The notes under the pieces: model-generated
Seen by the model: the letters and a program-made list of their open reading frames with translations, nothing else
The model's database searches: none
What the model was told of the DNA's origin: nothing
Origin: an uncultured Eubacteriales bacterium
GTDB lineage: Bacteria > Bacillota > Clostridia > Oscillospirales > CAG-272
Assembly: GCA_934796165.1 (NCBI GenBank)
Contig: CAKVOU010000004.1
Span: 1 to 64,000, forward strand
Direction of reading: 5' to 3'
Length of the DNA: 64,000 nucleotides
Shown: positions 25,061 through 32,811 of the stretch, one piece after another
Numbering within the stretch: the first letter of the stretch is position 1
Layout: the number at the start of each line of letters is the position of its first letter
Translations under genes and position numbers: made by a program

Positions 25061-26383
25061 ATGTCCGAATTTCTGTTTACTGCCGGGATCTATACGCTCG
25101 GCTGCAAGGTCAACCAATACGAATCCGAGGCGATCGCAGAGTTGCTCGCGGCACGCGGAGTAAAGATTCTCCCGCCGGACGAGCCGTGTGACTGCTATAT
25201 TATCAACACCTGTACCGTCACGGCGGAATCCGACCGCAAAGCGCGTCAGTTTGTGCGCCGCGCCATCGGAGAGAACCCGGACGCGTACATCCTGGTGACC
25301 GGTTGCCTTGCCGAAACGGCACCGGAACAACTCAGCGCCATTGCAGGTGTGGATTTTCTCATCGGCAACCGCAACAAGTCCGCCGTAGCGGACGCGGCGA
25401 TCGCGCTGTACCGTCAGGGACACAAAAACCAATCTACCGAAATCGCCCGCGTTCCCCTCGGGGAGGACAGCACTTTTGAGCGCATGGTGATCACGCATTT
25501 CGACCGCACCCGTGCCTACATCAAGATTGAGGACGGCTGTGAGAACCACTGCGCCTACTGCATCATTCCCGCGGCGCGCGGGAAGGTACGCTCCAAAGCG
25601 CCCCGTGAGGTAATCGACGAGGTGCGCGGGCTGACCGACGGCGGCTGCCGCGAGGTCGTTCTGACGGGCATCGAGACCGCCTCCTACGGAAAAGACCTTG
25701 ACGGGTACGGGCTTGCCGACCTGCTTGCAGAGGTTGACCGGATTCCCGGAATCGGGCGTGTCCGGCTCGGTTCCCTGGATCCCTCGCTCATGAAACAGCC
25801 GTTCGTCGACCATATCGCAAACCTATCTTCCCTCGCGCCGCATTTTCATCTGTCCATGCAGTCGGGTTCCTCGCGCACGCTTGCCGCGATGAAGCGCAAA
25901 TACAATGCGCAGATGGCACTTGACAACATGGTACGCGTCCGCCGCGCAATACCGGATGTCCAGTTCACTACGGACATGATCGTCGGTTTCCCCGGAGAGA
26001 GCGAAGAGGATTTCCGAGAGTCCGTTGCGTTTGCCAAGCGGGCAAGGTTCCTCATGATCCACGTCTTTCCGTATTCGCGCCGTGCCGGCACCGTTGCCGC
26101 GGCTATGCCGGATCAAATACCGGAGGAAATCAAAAAACGCCGCGCGGCGGAACTTATCTCCGTTTCTTCCGACATCCGGCGCGGAATCCTTGAGGAAGTT
26201 GCCGCAAAAGCACCGACACTGAACGTGCTGTTCGAGACCTTTTCCGGCGGATATGCCTTCGGACACACGCCGTCCTTCTTTGAGGTACGTGTTCCCTCCT
26301 CCGTCTCCCTGCATGGTGAAATCCGCCCGGTACGGGTGACGGGAACCGACGGAAGCCTGCTCTTCGGTACAATCGGAGACTGA
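25061..26383 (+). CDS. mtaB: tRNA t6A37 methylthiotransferase
   Basis: 440 residues, a radical SAM enzyme that converts t6A37 to ms2t6A in ANN-decoding tRNAs. N-terminal UPF0004 domain with cluster cysteines Cys15 (LGCKVNQYES), Cys51 and Cys82; radical SAM motif CENHCAYC (Cys160, 164, 167); C-terminal TRAM-like segment. GLGCKVNQ-type N-termini separate MtaB from MiaB and RimO. The ATG at 25061 has AAAGGAG; a GTG at 25031 in the same frame has no site and is rejected. Confidence 0.95.
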   Translation: MSEFLFTAGIYTLGCKVNQYESEAIAELLAARGVKILPPDEPCDCYIINTCTVTAESDRKARQFVRRAIGENPDAYILVTGCLAETAPEQLSAIAGVDFLIGNRNKSAVADAAIALYRQGHKNQSTEIARVPLGEDSTFERMVITHFDRTRAYIKIEDGCENHCAYCIIPAARGKVRSKAPREVIDEVRGLTDGGCREVVLTGIETASYGKDLDGYGLADLLAEVDRIPGIGRVRLGSLDPSLMKQPFVDHIANLSSLAPHFHLSMQSGSSRTLAAMKRKYNAQMALDNMVRVRRAIPDVQFTTDMIVGFPGESEEDFRESVAFAKRARFLMIHVFPYSRRAGTVAAAMPDQIPEEIKKRRAAELISVSSDIRRGILEEVAAKAPTLNVLFETFSGGYAFGHTPSFFEVRVPSSVSLHGEIRPVRVTGTDGSLLFGTIGD

Positions 26384-26429
26384 TTTTTTCCACAGCAACC
26401 GAAAATCCGAAAAAAATCTCAAAAAACTC

Positions 26430-26458
26430 TTGCAATTCTCCGGCGCTTGTGTTATAAT
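26430..26458 (+). promoter_or_regulatory. promoter of rpmB
   Basis: TTGCAA (26430-26435), 17 bp, TATAAT (26453-26458). The transcript would have a leader of about 95 nt. Confidence 0.85.
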
Positions 26459-26469
26459 AACTTTTGTTG

Positions 26470-26544
26470 CGTGAACCGTAAACCGTTTGACCCCAAACGG
26501 CTTACTATTTATCGGTTACGTTAGATTGCACTCACGTTGTGCAA
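26470..26544 (+). promoter_or_regulatory. structured rpmB leader RNA
   Basis: An outer helix CGTGAACCG/CGGTTACG (26470-26478 with 26513-26520, one bulge) encloses CCGTTTG/CAAACGG (26483-26489 with 26494-26500). A third hairpin TTGCAC/GTGCAA (26526-26531 with 26539-26544) touches the ribosome site AGAGGAGG. GCGTGA in the first arm can also pair with TCACG in the last loop, so two folds compete. Confidence 0.5.
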
Positions 26545-26560
26545 AGAGGAGGTGTCAAAC

Positions 26561-26740
26561 ATGGCAAAATGCAGCATTTGTGGAAAGGGCGTTGTCTTCG
26601 GACAGAACGTATCCCACTCTAACCGTCACACCGCAAGAACCTGGAAGCCCAATATCCGCAAGGTGAAGGTAACCATCAACGGCAGCACCAAGTCTCTGCC
26701 GATGTGCGCTCGTTGTCTGCGTACCATGAAGAAGGCTTGA
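26561..26740 (+). CDS. rpmB: 50S ribosomal protein L28, zinc-binding form
   Basis: 59 residues. Two CxxC pairs (Cys4/Cys7 in CSICGKG, Cys49/Cys52 in MCARC) mark the zinc-containing form. The HSNRHTARTWKPNI segment contacts 23S rRNA. The start is the ATG at 26561 behind AGAGGAGG; an upstream ATG at 26537 has none. Own promoter, structured leader and terminator, so a single-gene unit. Confidence 0.97.
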   Translation: MAKCSICGKGVVFGQNVSHSNRHTARTWKPNIRKVKVTINGSTKSLPMCARCLRTMKKA

Positions 26741-26756
26741 TTGCTTTCTTCTCAGA

Positions 26757-26787
26757 AAAGACAGGCCGTCATGGTCTGTCTTTTTTC
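26757..26787 (+). terminator. terminator of rpmB
   Basis: Stem AGACAGGCC/GGTCTGTCT (9 bp, one G-U pair, 5-nt loop) running into TTTTTT. Confidence 0.9.
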
Positions 26788-26870
26788 TTTGCCGGAGCAA
26801 TTGTGACAAACGGGCGGCACAGCAACGGCGGGGGGAACCTGTGGGCGGATTTTTCCGGGAATATATATAA

Positions 26871-26911
26871 GTCGATGCCGGGAAACGCATTTTGCGTTTC
26901 CCGGCATCGAC
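26871..26911 (-). terminator. perfect 19-bp hairpin after the HAD gene
   Basis: Arms 26871-26889 and 26893-26911 are perfectly complementary with a 3-nt loop. It lies 11 bp beyond the stop of the minus-strand HAD gene. The downstream minus strand is TTATATATATT, so a T-run is poor; function as terminator or RNA-stabilising hairpin is inferred from position. Confidence 0.6.
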
Positions 26912-26922
26912 AGTTTATCAGG

Positions 26923-27639
26923 TCAGTTTCCGCAAACACTCCGGATGGTTGCCGCGAGGTCACAGAACGCGGTCGTCACCGTCCGGTATTCCCCTCCATC
27001 TGCGTGAAGCATACAATCGGTCACAAGAACCGTTTCCATACCCGTCGACGTGGCAGGAAGAATATCCTCCCGCACATCGTTCCCAATCATCAGGCAATCC
27101 TTGGGGTCCACGCCGAGCTTCCCTGCCACTTCGGTAAAATACTTCGGTGAGGGCTTGACAAAGTGACTGGTCTCATACGAGGTCACAAGATCAAAGTCCG
27201 CGGGCGTCAGCCCGACCCAGCCGAGGCGTTCTTCGATTGCGGAGAACGGAAAAAGCGGATTGGTCGCAAGCACCACGGTCGGGGAGGATTCGTGTGCCGC
27301 CGCGACCGCCGCGCGGGAAAGCGCAGGATCGGGTTCGGTAAAACGTATCGCATCGCGGAACCCGTTTTTGTAAAACGCTTCGAAAAGCGGAACGTCCCGG
27401 ATACAGCCGTCTCCGAGAATCCGCTTTGCTTCGTCCCAGAAAAGCTGTTCGCAGGTCACCGTACCGTCTCCCTTCCCCATGGCACCGATGCCGGACAGAA
27501 GCGCCTTCACCAATAATTGCGGGTCGTATCCGTGCTTCGCCATTTCGGCAGTCAGAAGTCCGAAATACCCTTTGGTGAAGCGCTCCAGATTCATCGGGAG
27601 GAGCGTTCCGTCCAGGTCAAAAAGAATCGCGGTTCTCAT
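26923..27639 (-). CDS. HAD family phosphatase
   Basis: 238 residues. Motif I DLDGTLLP at 8-15; motif II in the VLATNPLFP segment; motif III Lys in HFVKPSPKYF; motif IV MIGNDVREDI. A helical cap occupies about 18-130. Substrate unknown. It overlaps the pepF stop by 4 nt, so it is translated after pepF from the same message. Confidence 0.88.
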   Translation of the reverse strand: MRTAILFDLDGTLLPMNLERFTKGYFGLLTAEMAKHGYDPQLLVKALLSGIGAMGKGDGTVTCEQLFWDEAKRILGDGCIRDVPLFEAFYKNGFRDAIRFTEPDPALSRAAVAAAHESSPTVVLATNPLFPFSAIEERLGWVGLTPADFDLVTSYETSHFVKPSPKYFTEVAGKLGVDPKDCLMIGNDVREDILPATSTGMETVLVTDCMLHADGGEYRTVTTAFCDLAATIRSVCGN

Positions 27640-29444
27640 GCGTCTCCGACTTTTTTACGAAGCGCGCGGAACTGAGTGAGAATATCGCCGAAGGTCGCAA
27701 TCGCATCCTCGACGACCTCGGGACGGGTGAGGTCGACCTCTGCCAGCTTGAGGCTGTCGATCGGGCTTCTCGATCCGCCGCACTTGAGGAAGGAGATATA
27801 CTTATCCACATACGGCTGCCCTTCCGCTTCGATCCGCTTGACAATATAGGAAGCGGCGGAAATGCAGGTTGCATACTTGTACACATAGAAGTTGTAGTAG
27901 AAGTGCGGGATGCGCATCCACTCGCAGGCAATTCCCTTGTCGCATACCACACGCGGGCCGAAGTACTTCTTGACAATCTCGTAGTACTTGCCGTTCAGGA
28001 GATCGGCGGTCAGGGGTTCGCCCGCCTCAGAGAGCGCGTGGAACTCCTTCTCGAACTCTGCGAACATGGTCTGACGGAAGAGCGTGCCCTTATAGGTGTC
28101 CATCAGCTCGTTGAGAATGCTCATCTTTTCTTTGTCGTCTTTGGATTCGCGCAGCTTCTTGTTTGCAAGCAGTAGCTCGTTGACGGTCGAAGCGACCTCG
28201 GCGACAAAGATGGTGTAATTGCACTCGTGAGGCTTGTTGTAGGTTCTGGAGTAGTAGCTGTGCATGGAGTGCCCGCCCTCATGCGCGAGCGTGGAAACGT
28301 CGTCGTACTTGCCGTTGAAATTGAGCAGGATATACGGCTCGGTATCATAACAGCCGGAGGAGTACGCGCCGCCGCGCTTGCCGCGGTTGGGATACACGTC
28401 GATCCAGCCCTTTTCCCGGAAGCCCGCTTCCATGGTGTCGTGGTATTCCTTGCCGAACACCTTCGCCATGTCCAGCACCTCGTCCACCGCTTCCTCGAAG
28501 GTATATTCGCGGCTGTATCCCTTGATCAGAGGCGTATAGGAATCGTAAAGATGGAACTGTCCGACGCCGAGCATCTCGCGCTTGAGATCGTAGTATTCAT
28601 AGAGCACGCCGAGGTTCTTGCCGACGGTTGCGATCAGATTGTTGTAAATATCCGAGGTCACCTCGTCCTGGAACACGGTTGCGTCAAGATCAGAGGGATA
28701 TTTCGACACTTTGGCAAGCACGCTCTTCTCCCGCGCAAAGCCGTCCAGCATGGTGGCAAAGGTATTGCCGAACCGGCGGTAGGTATCATAGAGCTTGTTG
28801 AATGCCGCGCGGCGCACCCGGCGGTCGGGATCCATTTCGAAGGTCACGAAGTTCTCCGAGGTCAGCTCGACTGGCTTACCGTCGGCACCTTTGATCTTCC
28901 CGAAACGCAGATCGGAGTTTGCGAAAATCGAACGCGTCTGACTGCTTGCGTCCATACCGGCACGCAGATCGGCGAGCAATTTCTCGCACTCATCCGACAG
29001 GGTGTAGGGCTTGAAACGGAGCGTCGTCTCAATCGCGCGACGGTATTCCGCCAGCTCTTTGTTCTCCGCAAGCCATTTTTCAACGGTCGCGGTATCCAAC
29101 TTGAGCAGGTACGGCGTGACAAAATAGGTTGCGGAACCTGCATCGTTGGCAAGATTCATGACCTTGCCCGTCATGGACTGGTACACGTTGACGGTGGTAT
29201 CCACGTCGAAATTGCGCGCGGCGTATTCATAAAGCAGATTGATTTTGCGGTCGATCGCAAAATAGTCGCGGAACATTGCGGCAAGCGCGTCGGCGCTCTT
29301 CAGCATGGTGTCCGCGTGAGCCGGAAACGCCTTGACCAGCTCCTCGGTCGCGGCAAAATCCGCCCAGAACGCTTCTTCGCTTTGGTAAATGGCGCTGAGA
29401 TCCCATTTATATTTTGCCGGGATTTCTGCACGGTTGGTCGTCAT
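27636..29444 (-). CDS. pepF: oligoendopeptidase F
   Basis: 602 residues, cytoplasmic M3B metallopeptidase that cuts peptides of about 7-17 residues. Zinc site HEGGHSMHSYYSR (about 385-397) with the downstream Glu in the FVAEVASTVNE segment. N-terminal PepF domain DLSAIYQSEEAFWADF. A second, shorter M3 enzyme is encoded at 50959-52641. The next gene (HAD) overlaps its end. Confidence 0.95.
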   Translation of the reverse strand: MTTNRAEIPAKYKWDLSAIYQSEEAFWADFAATEELVKAFPAHADTMLKSADALAAMFRDYFAIDRKINLLYEYAARNFDVDTTVNVYQSMTGKVMNLANDAGSATYFVTPYLLKLDTATVEKWLAENKELAEYRRAIETTLRFKPYTLSDECEKLLADLRAGMDASSQTRSIFANSDLRFGKIKGADGKPVELTSENFVTFEMDPDRRVRRAAFNKLYDTYRRFGNTFATMLDGFAREKSVLAKVSKYPSDLDATVFQDEVTSDIYNNLIATVGKNLGVLYEYYDLKREMLGVGQFHLYDSYTPLIKGYSREYTFEEAVDEVLDMAKVFGKEYHDTMEAGFREKGWIDVYPNRGKRGGAYSSGCYDTEPYILLNFNGKYDDVSTLAHEGGHSMHSYYSRTYNKPHECNYTIFVAEVASTVNELLLANKKLRESKDDKEKMSILNELMDTYKGTLFRQTMFAEFEKEFHALSEAGEPLTADLLNGKYYEIVKKYFGPRVVCDKGIACEWMRIPHFYYNFYVYKYATCISAASYIVKRIEAEGQPYVDKYISFLKCGGSRSPIDSLKLAEVDLTRPEVVEDAIATFGDILTQFRALRKKVGDA

Positions 29445-29548
29445 ATTGATTCCTCCTTGTCATTTGCGCTGACGGTCCACGGGCGCGGAACGGGAAACGG
29501 AACGGCTTTCGTTTCCGGACTCCCGTCAGCTTCACTTTGATTGCCATT

Positions 29549-29577
29549 ATTTTAGCACAAATCCGGCAGTTATGCAA
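29549..29577 (-). promoter_or_regulatory. promoter of pepF
   Basis: Minus strand TTGCAT (29577-29572), 17 bp, TAAAAT (29554-29549), about 105 bp upstream of pepF. Between this and 29776 I see no gene. Confidence 0.65.
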
Positions 29578-29771
29578 GCACAAACGCAAAATATTGCAGG
29601 AAATCATGAATCCCCGGACGGAGTGTACCGACGTGAAACGGCGGTTATCAGAAACGGTGAAAAACAGATGAAGCAGGCGATAAACGGCAGACACCCAGGG
29701 CAACATCAAACGAACCGGATTGCGGCTGCCCGCGGGCACCCGAAACGCAGACAAGCGGTAAAAAATGCGCA

Positions 29772-29843
29772 AAAAAAGACTGCCGCACACACGACAGCCT
29801 TGTTTGCGCAAAACAAAAAGACCGCCGCACACCCGACAGTCTT
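29772..29843 (-). terminator. duplicated terminator after divIC
   Basis: Two near-identical hairpins 41 bp apart. Each has a 10-bp stem with G-U pairs and a 6-nt loop (29818-29843, then 29777-29802 in transcription order), each followed by T5 or more. The first overlaps the divIC stop codon. They look like a tandem duplication. Confidence 0.85.
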
Positions 29844-30147
29844 ATTTGTTCAAATCATTGAAATAAACAATTTCGTCCGGGAAATTGAGCCCGAGCTTTT
29901 CACGCGCCACACGAATGATATATTCGCGGTCCACCGGCGCGTCCAGGAGATACTGCAATTCATCAATATTCTCCTGTTTTTGCTCAATCCGGAGCTGTAA
30001 TTGCTGTTTTTCTTCCCGGAGACGGTTATATTCCATCAGGCGGGTAGCAAGGAGGGTCACGGTCAAGCCGACCAGGACAATCAGAAAAATCCGCAGAAAC
30101 AGGGAGGTCACCGGCAAACGGCGACGCTCTTCGGTTGATTTTGCCAC
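29842..30147 (-). CDS. divIC: DivIC/FtsB-like septum initiator
   Basis: 101 residues: short basic cytoplasmic tail, one membrane helix (about 16-37), a coiled coil (40-70, rich in Gln/Glu/Leu) and the conserved DREYIIRVAREKLGLNFPDEIVY end. DivIC joins FtsL and DivIB/FtsQ in the divisome. It follows yabQ by 2 bp, as in the Bacillus yabP-yabQ-divIC order, and ends in the duplicated terminator. Confidence 0.9.
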   Translation of the reverse strand: MAKSTEERRRLPVTSLFLRIFLIVLVGLTVTLLATRLMEYNRLREEKQQLQLRIEQKQENIDELQYLLDAPVDREYIIRVAREKLGLNFPDEIVYFNDLNK

Positions 30148-30149
30148 AG

Positions 30150-30779
30150 CTATCCCTCCTTTTCAATATCTTTTTCTCCGAAATACGCTGTTTCGGCACC
30201 GCGGAGAAGCAGGGCGATCCGATGGTCGGAAGCCGCCTTCTTTTGCTTTTCGCAAAGTCTTGCCAAAACCGGCGCCAGGGTCAGGCGGTACAATGCACGA
30301 AGTCCGCGGAACATCAGACGGAACGGCAACAGAATGACCAGAAACAGGTACCTTGCAAAGATTCCTGCAAAAAACAGAATCGCATCCTCAAACGCGGCAA
30401 TCAGGCGACCGAGCGAAATCCGGTATAAGAAAAAACCAACGGCGACCCCTGCGGGCGCCGACAGGCGGAAGATTCCGTCGTTCCGGTCATACAGCAACAG
30501 TAACACCGAGATTCCGGCAGTCAAGCCGAACAGCACATCACAAAAGACCGTGACAAAAACCGTCACGCCGTGTGAAAGAGCATTCCCGTGCTTCCAGTTA
30601 CCGGGGCAACCGAGAAACGGGAGCTTCCACGAACGCGCATAAGACGGTACTTCCCCGCCCCTCACTGTACCAGCTGCTCTGCGCAAAAGGCGGAACACGT
30701 CATATACCGCGCCGAGTGCCGCACCAAGCAAAAGGCAGGCAAGCATCATGTAAAGCAGGTCGATCTGCGATACTTCCAT
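30150..30779 (-). CDS. yabQ: spore cortex biosynthesis protein YabQ
   Basis: 209 residues with about five hydrophobic segments (8-28, 70-90, 95-115, 130-155). The N-terminal signature LLLGAALGAVYDVFRLLRR is typical of YabQ, required for cortex formation and placed in the forespore outer membrane in Bacillus. It lies between yabP and divIC, supporting the assignment. The ribosome site is weak (CCGGTAAAG), so coupling to yabP is likely. Confidence 0.85.
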   Translation of the reverse strand: MEVSQIDLLYMMLACLLLGAALGAVYDVFRLLRRAAGTVRGGEVPSYARSWKLPFLGCPGNWKHGNALSHGVTVFVTVFCDVLFGLTAGISVLLLLYDRNDGIFRLSAPAGVAVGFFLYRISLGRLIAAFEDAILFFAGIFARYLFLVILLPFRLMFRGLRALYRLTLAPVLARLCEKQKKAASDHRIALLLRGAETAYFGEKDIEKEG

Positions 30780-30784
30780 GCGCT

Positions 30785-31066
30785 TTACCGGAACAGTTTA
30801 CCGAGAAAGCCCTTTTTCCCGGGCTCCTTGGTCTGGCTTTCGTAATAATTGACACCGATGATCTTTCCCGTGAGCTTGACATCTCCGCGTTCCACGTCCA
30901 GAGTCCCGACGCGAAGATCTTCGCCCTCCACGGACAAATCTCCGAAATCAGTAGACAAAAGAACCAGCTTTTCATCAAAGCTGATTACCTCCGTCACACC
31001 CGTGATTTCCATTGCCGCGCGATCTCTGACGGCAAACGCGTGTCCCTTCCGTTTTTCTTCGTTCAT
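30785..31066 (-). CDS. yabP: sporulation protein YabP
   Basis: 93 residues, YabP/YqfC family beta-rich protein (MEITGVTEVISFDEKLVLLST, LRVGTLDVERGDVKLTGKI). In Bacillus it is needed with YabQ for spore cortex assembly. The start at 31066 has GGAGG 9 nt upstream; the frame is open to 31114 but starts there lack a site. It ends in a basic KKGFLGKLFR tail that may touch membrane. Confidence 0.88.
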   Translation of the reverse strand: MNEEKRKGHAFAVRDRAAMEITGVTEVISFDEKLVLLSTDFGDLSVEGEDLRVGTLDVERGDVKLTGKIIGVNYYESQTKEPGKKGFLGKLFR

Positions 31067-31139
31067 GTTGAATCGCCTCCGCATACTTTCTATCCGAAAC
31101 ATATGCGGAGGCAAATCATTTTATGAACGAAACCGACAT

Positions 31140-31382
31140 TCAGTCCACCACTTCGTAAAGCTCGGCGGCATCATTCTTCCTGACGGTTTCCCTCACGTCC
31201 TTGACTCTTACGCGAAGCGTACGTTCTCCGAACGTGATCTCAATGAGATCGTTTTCCTTCACGTCATACGAAGCCTTGGCGCGGCGACCGTTGACACTGA
31301 TGTGCTCGGCATCGCACGCATCGTTGGCTACCGTTCTGCGTTTGATCAGGCGGGATACCTTCAGAAATTTATCCAGTCTCAT
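31140..31382 (-). CDS. S4-domain RNA-binding protein (YabO/RqcP)
   Basis: 80 residues, almost only an S4 domain (RLDKFLKVSRLIKRRTVAN, VNGRRAKASYDVKENDLIEI). Bacillus RqcP (YabO) acts with RqcH on stalled 50S subunits to add C-terminal Ala tails; gene order here matches yabO. Only 16 bp separate it from hup and no Shine-Dalgarno is visible, so translation may depend on hup. A closely related heat-shock protein Hsp15 is the alternative. Confidence 0.85.
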   Translation of the reverse strand: MRLDKFLKVSRLIKRRTVANDACDAEHISVNGRRAKASYDVKENDLIEITFGERTLRVRVKDVRETVRKNDAAELYEVVD

Positions 31383-31398
31383 TACAAATACGGGATGA

Positions 31399-31671
31399 TC
31401 AGTTTACAGCTTTCTTCATGGGAGCGCTTGCGGTGAATACAGGACGCTTGCAAGCTTCCACCTTGATGTTCTCGCCGGTTCTGGGGTTACGTGCGACTCT
31501 TTCGCCGCGGGTCTTCACGGAGAAGGTGCCGAAACCGATCAACTGAACCTTATCGCCCTCTTTGAGCGCGTCGGTGATTGCTGCGGTCAGTGCGTTGAGA
31601 ACCGCCTCGGTGTCTTTCTTGGTAACGTTTGTGTTCTTTGCAACTACGTCAATAAGCTGTGCCTTGTTCAT
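31399..31671 (-). CDS. hup: HU family DNA-binding protein
   Basis: 90 residues. The beta-arm core GFGTFSVKTRGERVARNPRTGENI is characteristic of HU, the dimeric DNA-bending chromosomal protein. AAAGGA precedes the ATG. The strong promoter upstream (31707-31735) probably drives hup and the yabO-yabP-yabQ-divIC genes behind it. Confidence 0.96.
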   Translation of the reverse strand: MNKAQLIDVVAKNTNVTKKDTEAVLNALTAAITDALKEGDKVQLIGFGTFSVKTRGERVARNPRTGENIKVEACKRPVFTASAPMKKAVN

Positions 31672-31706
31672 CTTTGGTACATCCTTTCATTAATTTTGAC
31701 AGGATA

Positions 31707-31735
31707 ATTATATCATCTGTTTTCAAGAATTGCAA
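31707..31735 (-). promoter_or_regulatory. promoter of hup
   Basis: Minus strand TTGCAA (31735-31730), 17 bp, TATAAT (31712-31707), in a very AT-rich 110-bp gap after mazG. Confidence 0.85.
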
Positions 31736-31784
31736 GAGTTTTTTGCAAATTTCTGATAAATATCACCAATATTTTTTGAAAATT

Positions 31785-32603
31785 TTAAGATTTTTGTTTC
31801 ACTTTGTTCCAGATTCTGTTAAGTTCTTCCGAGCCTTCCTGCCCCATACTTTTTCCGGACTCCAAAACCGTCTTTTCGACGGCAGAAAACCGATCAATAA
31901 ACTTGTTGGTCGCACGGTACAGAGCGCCCTCCGGGTCAACGCCGACCTTGCGGGAGAGCGAAGTTACGGTGAGGAGCAGATCGCCAATCTCCTCGTCGAT
32001 ACGGTCATGATCGCCGCCGGCAATCGCTTCTTTGACCTCCGCAGTCTCCTCGTCAAGCTTGTCAAACACCTCATCGGCGGAAGCAAAATCAAACATCTTT
32101 GCTTTTTTGCCGACCTTTGCCGCACGCATGAGCGCGGGAAGCATCGGAGGGATGGCGTTCAGCTTGTCCGTGACGGTCACGCGCTGCTTCTCTTCCCCCT
32201 TGATCTGTTCCCAGTTGGAAAGTACGGTTTCGGTATCCTTTGCCGTAACGCTCCCGAACACATGAGGATGGCGATGAATGAGCTTTACACAGATATCATT
32301 GGTAACGCCGCCGATGTCAAAGCTGTTCGCTTCCGTTTCCAATTGCGCGTGGAAAACGACCTGCAGGAGCACGTCGCCGAGCTCCTCTCTGAGCAGTTTC
32401 GGATTCCCGGTATCGATTGCTTCGATGACCTCGTAGGTTTCCTCGATAAAATCGTTTCGGATACTCTTGTGGGTCTGTTCGATGTCCCACGGGCAACCGC
32501 CCGGCGCGCGCAGGATCCCGACGATCGTGCAAAGATCATAGAAATCGTATCCGGTCTTTTTTTCAAGCAGGTACTGCATTTTGGCTTCTCTTGTGTTTTC
32601 CAT
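31785..32603 (-). CDS. mazG: MazG-type nucleoside triphosphate pyrophosphohydrolase
   Basis: 272 residues. Two MazG repeats: the first carries LRAPGGCPWDIEQTHKSI and the metal motif EETYEVIEAI with EELGDVLLQVVFH (about 29-88); the second has EVFDKLDEETAEVKEAI and EEIGDLLLTVTSL. It hydrolyses NTPs to NMP and PPi, removing aberrant nucleotides. Bacillus YabN carries an extra N-terminal methylase-like domain that is absent here. AAGGAA precedes the ATG. The gap to yabM (32604-32811) holds no gene. Confidence 0.93.
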   Translation of the reverse strand: MENTREAKMQYLLEKKTGYDFYDLCTIVGILRAPGGCPWDIEQTHKSIRNDFIEETYEVIEAIDTGNPKLLREELGDVLLQVVFHAQLETEANSFDIGGVTNDICVKLIHRHPHVFGSVTAKDTETVLSNWEQIKGEEKQRVTVTDKLNAIPPMLPALMRAAKVGKKAKMFDFASADEVFDKLDEETAEVKEAIAGGDHDRIDEEIGDLLLTVTSLSRKVGVDPEGALYRATNKFIDRFSAVEKTVLESGKSMGQEGSEELNRIWNKVKQKS

Positions 32604-32811
32604 ATCGGTTCCTTTTTTATGTAGTTTTCTCCCGCCAGGCGGGAGGTTTGATTCATTTTCGCTGTAGAGCCATGTGTCTGTCCTTTTGCGGAAGATCGCG
32701 TGGGTAATCTTTCCGGAGCACGGATTTCAGTTCTTTGATGAGCAGGCGTCCGTTTCCGCTGTTTTCGCTCCGGCGGGCAATCAGAGAAATAGCGGAACGA
32801 CTTCCGCCGTA

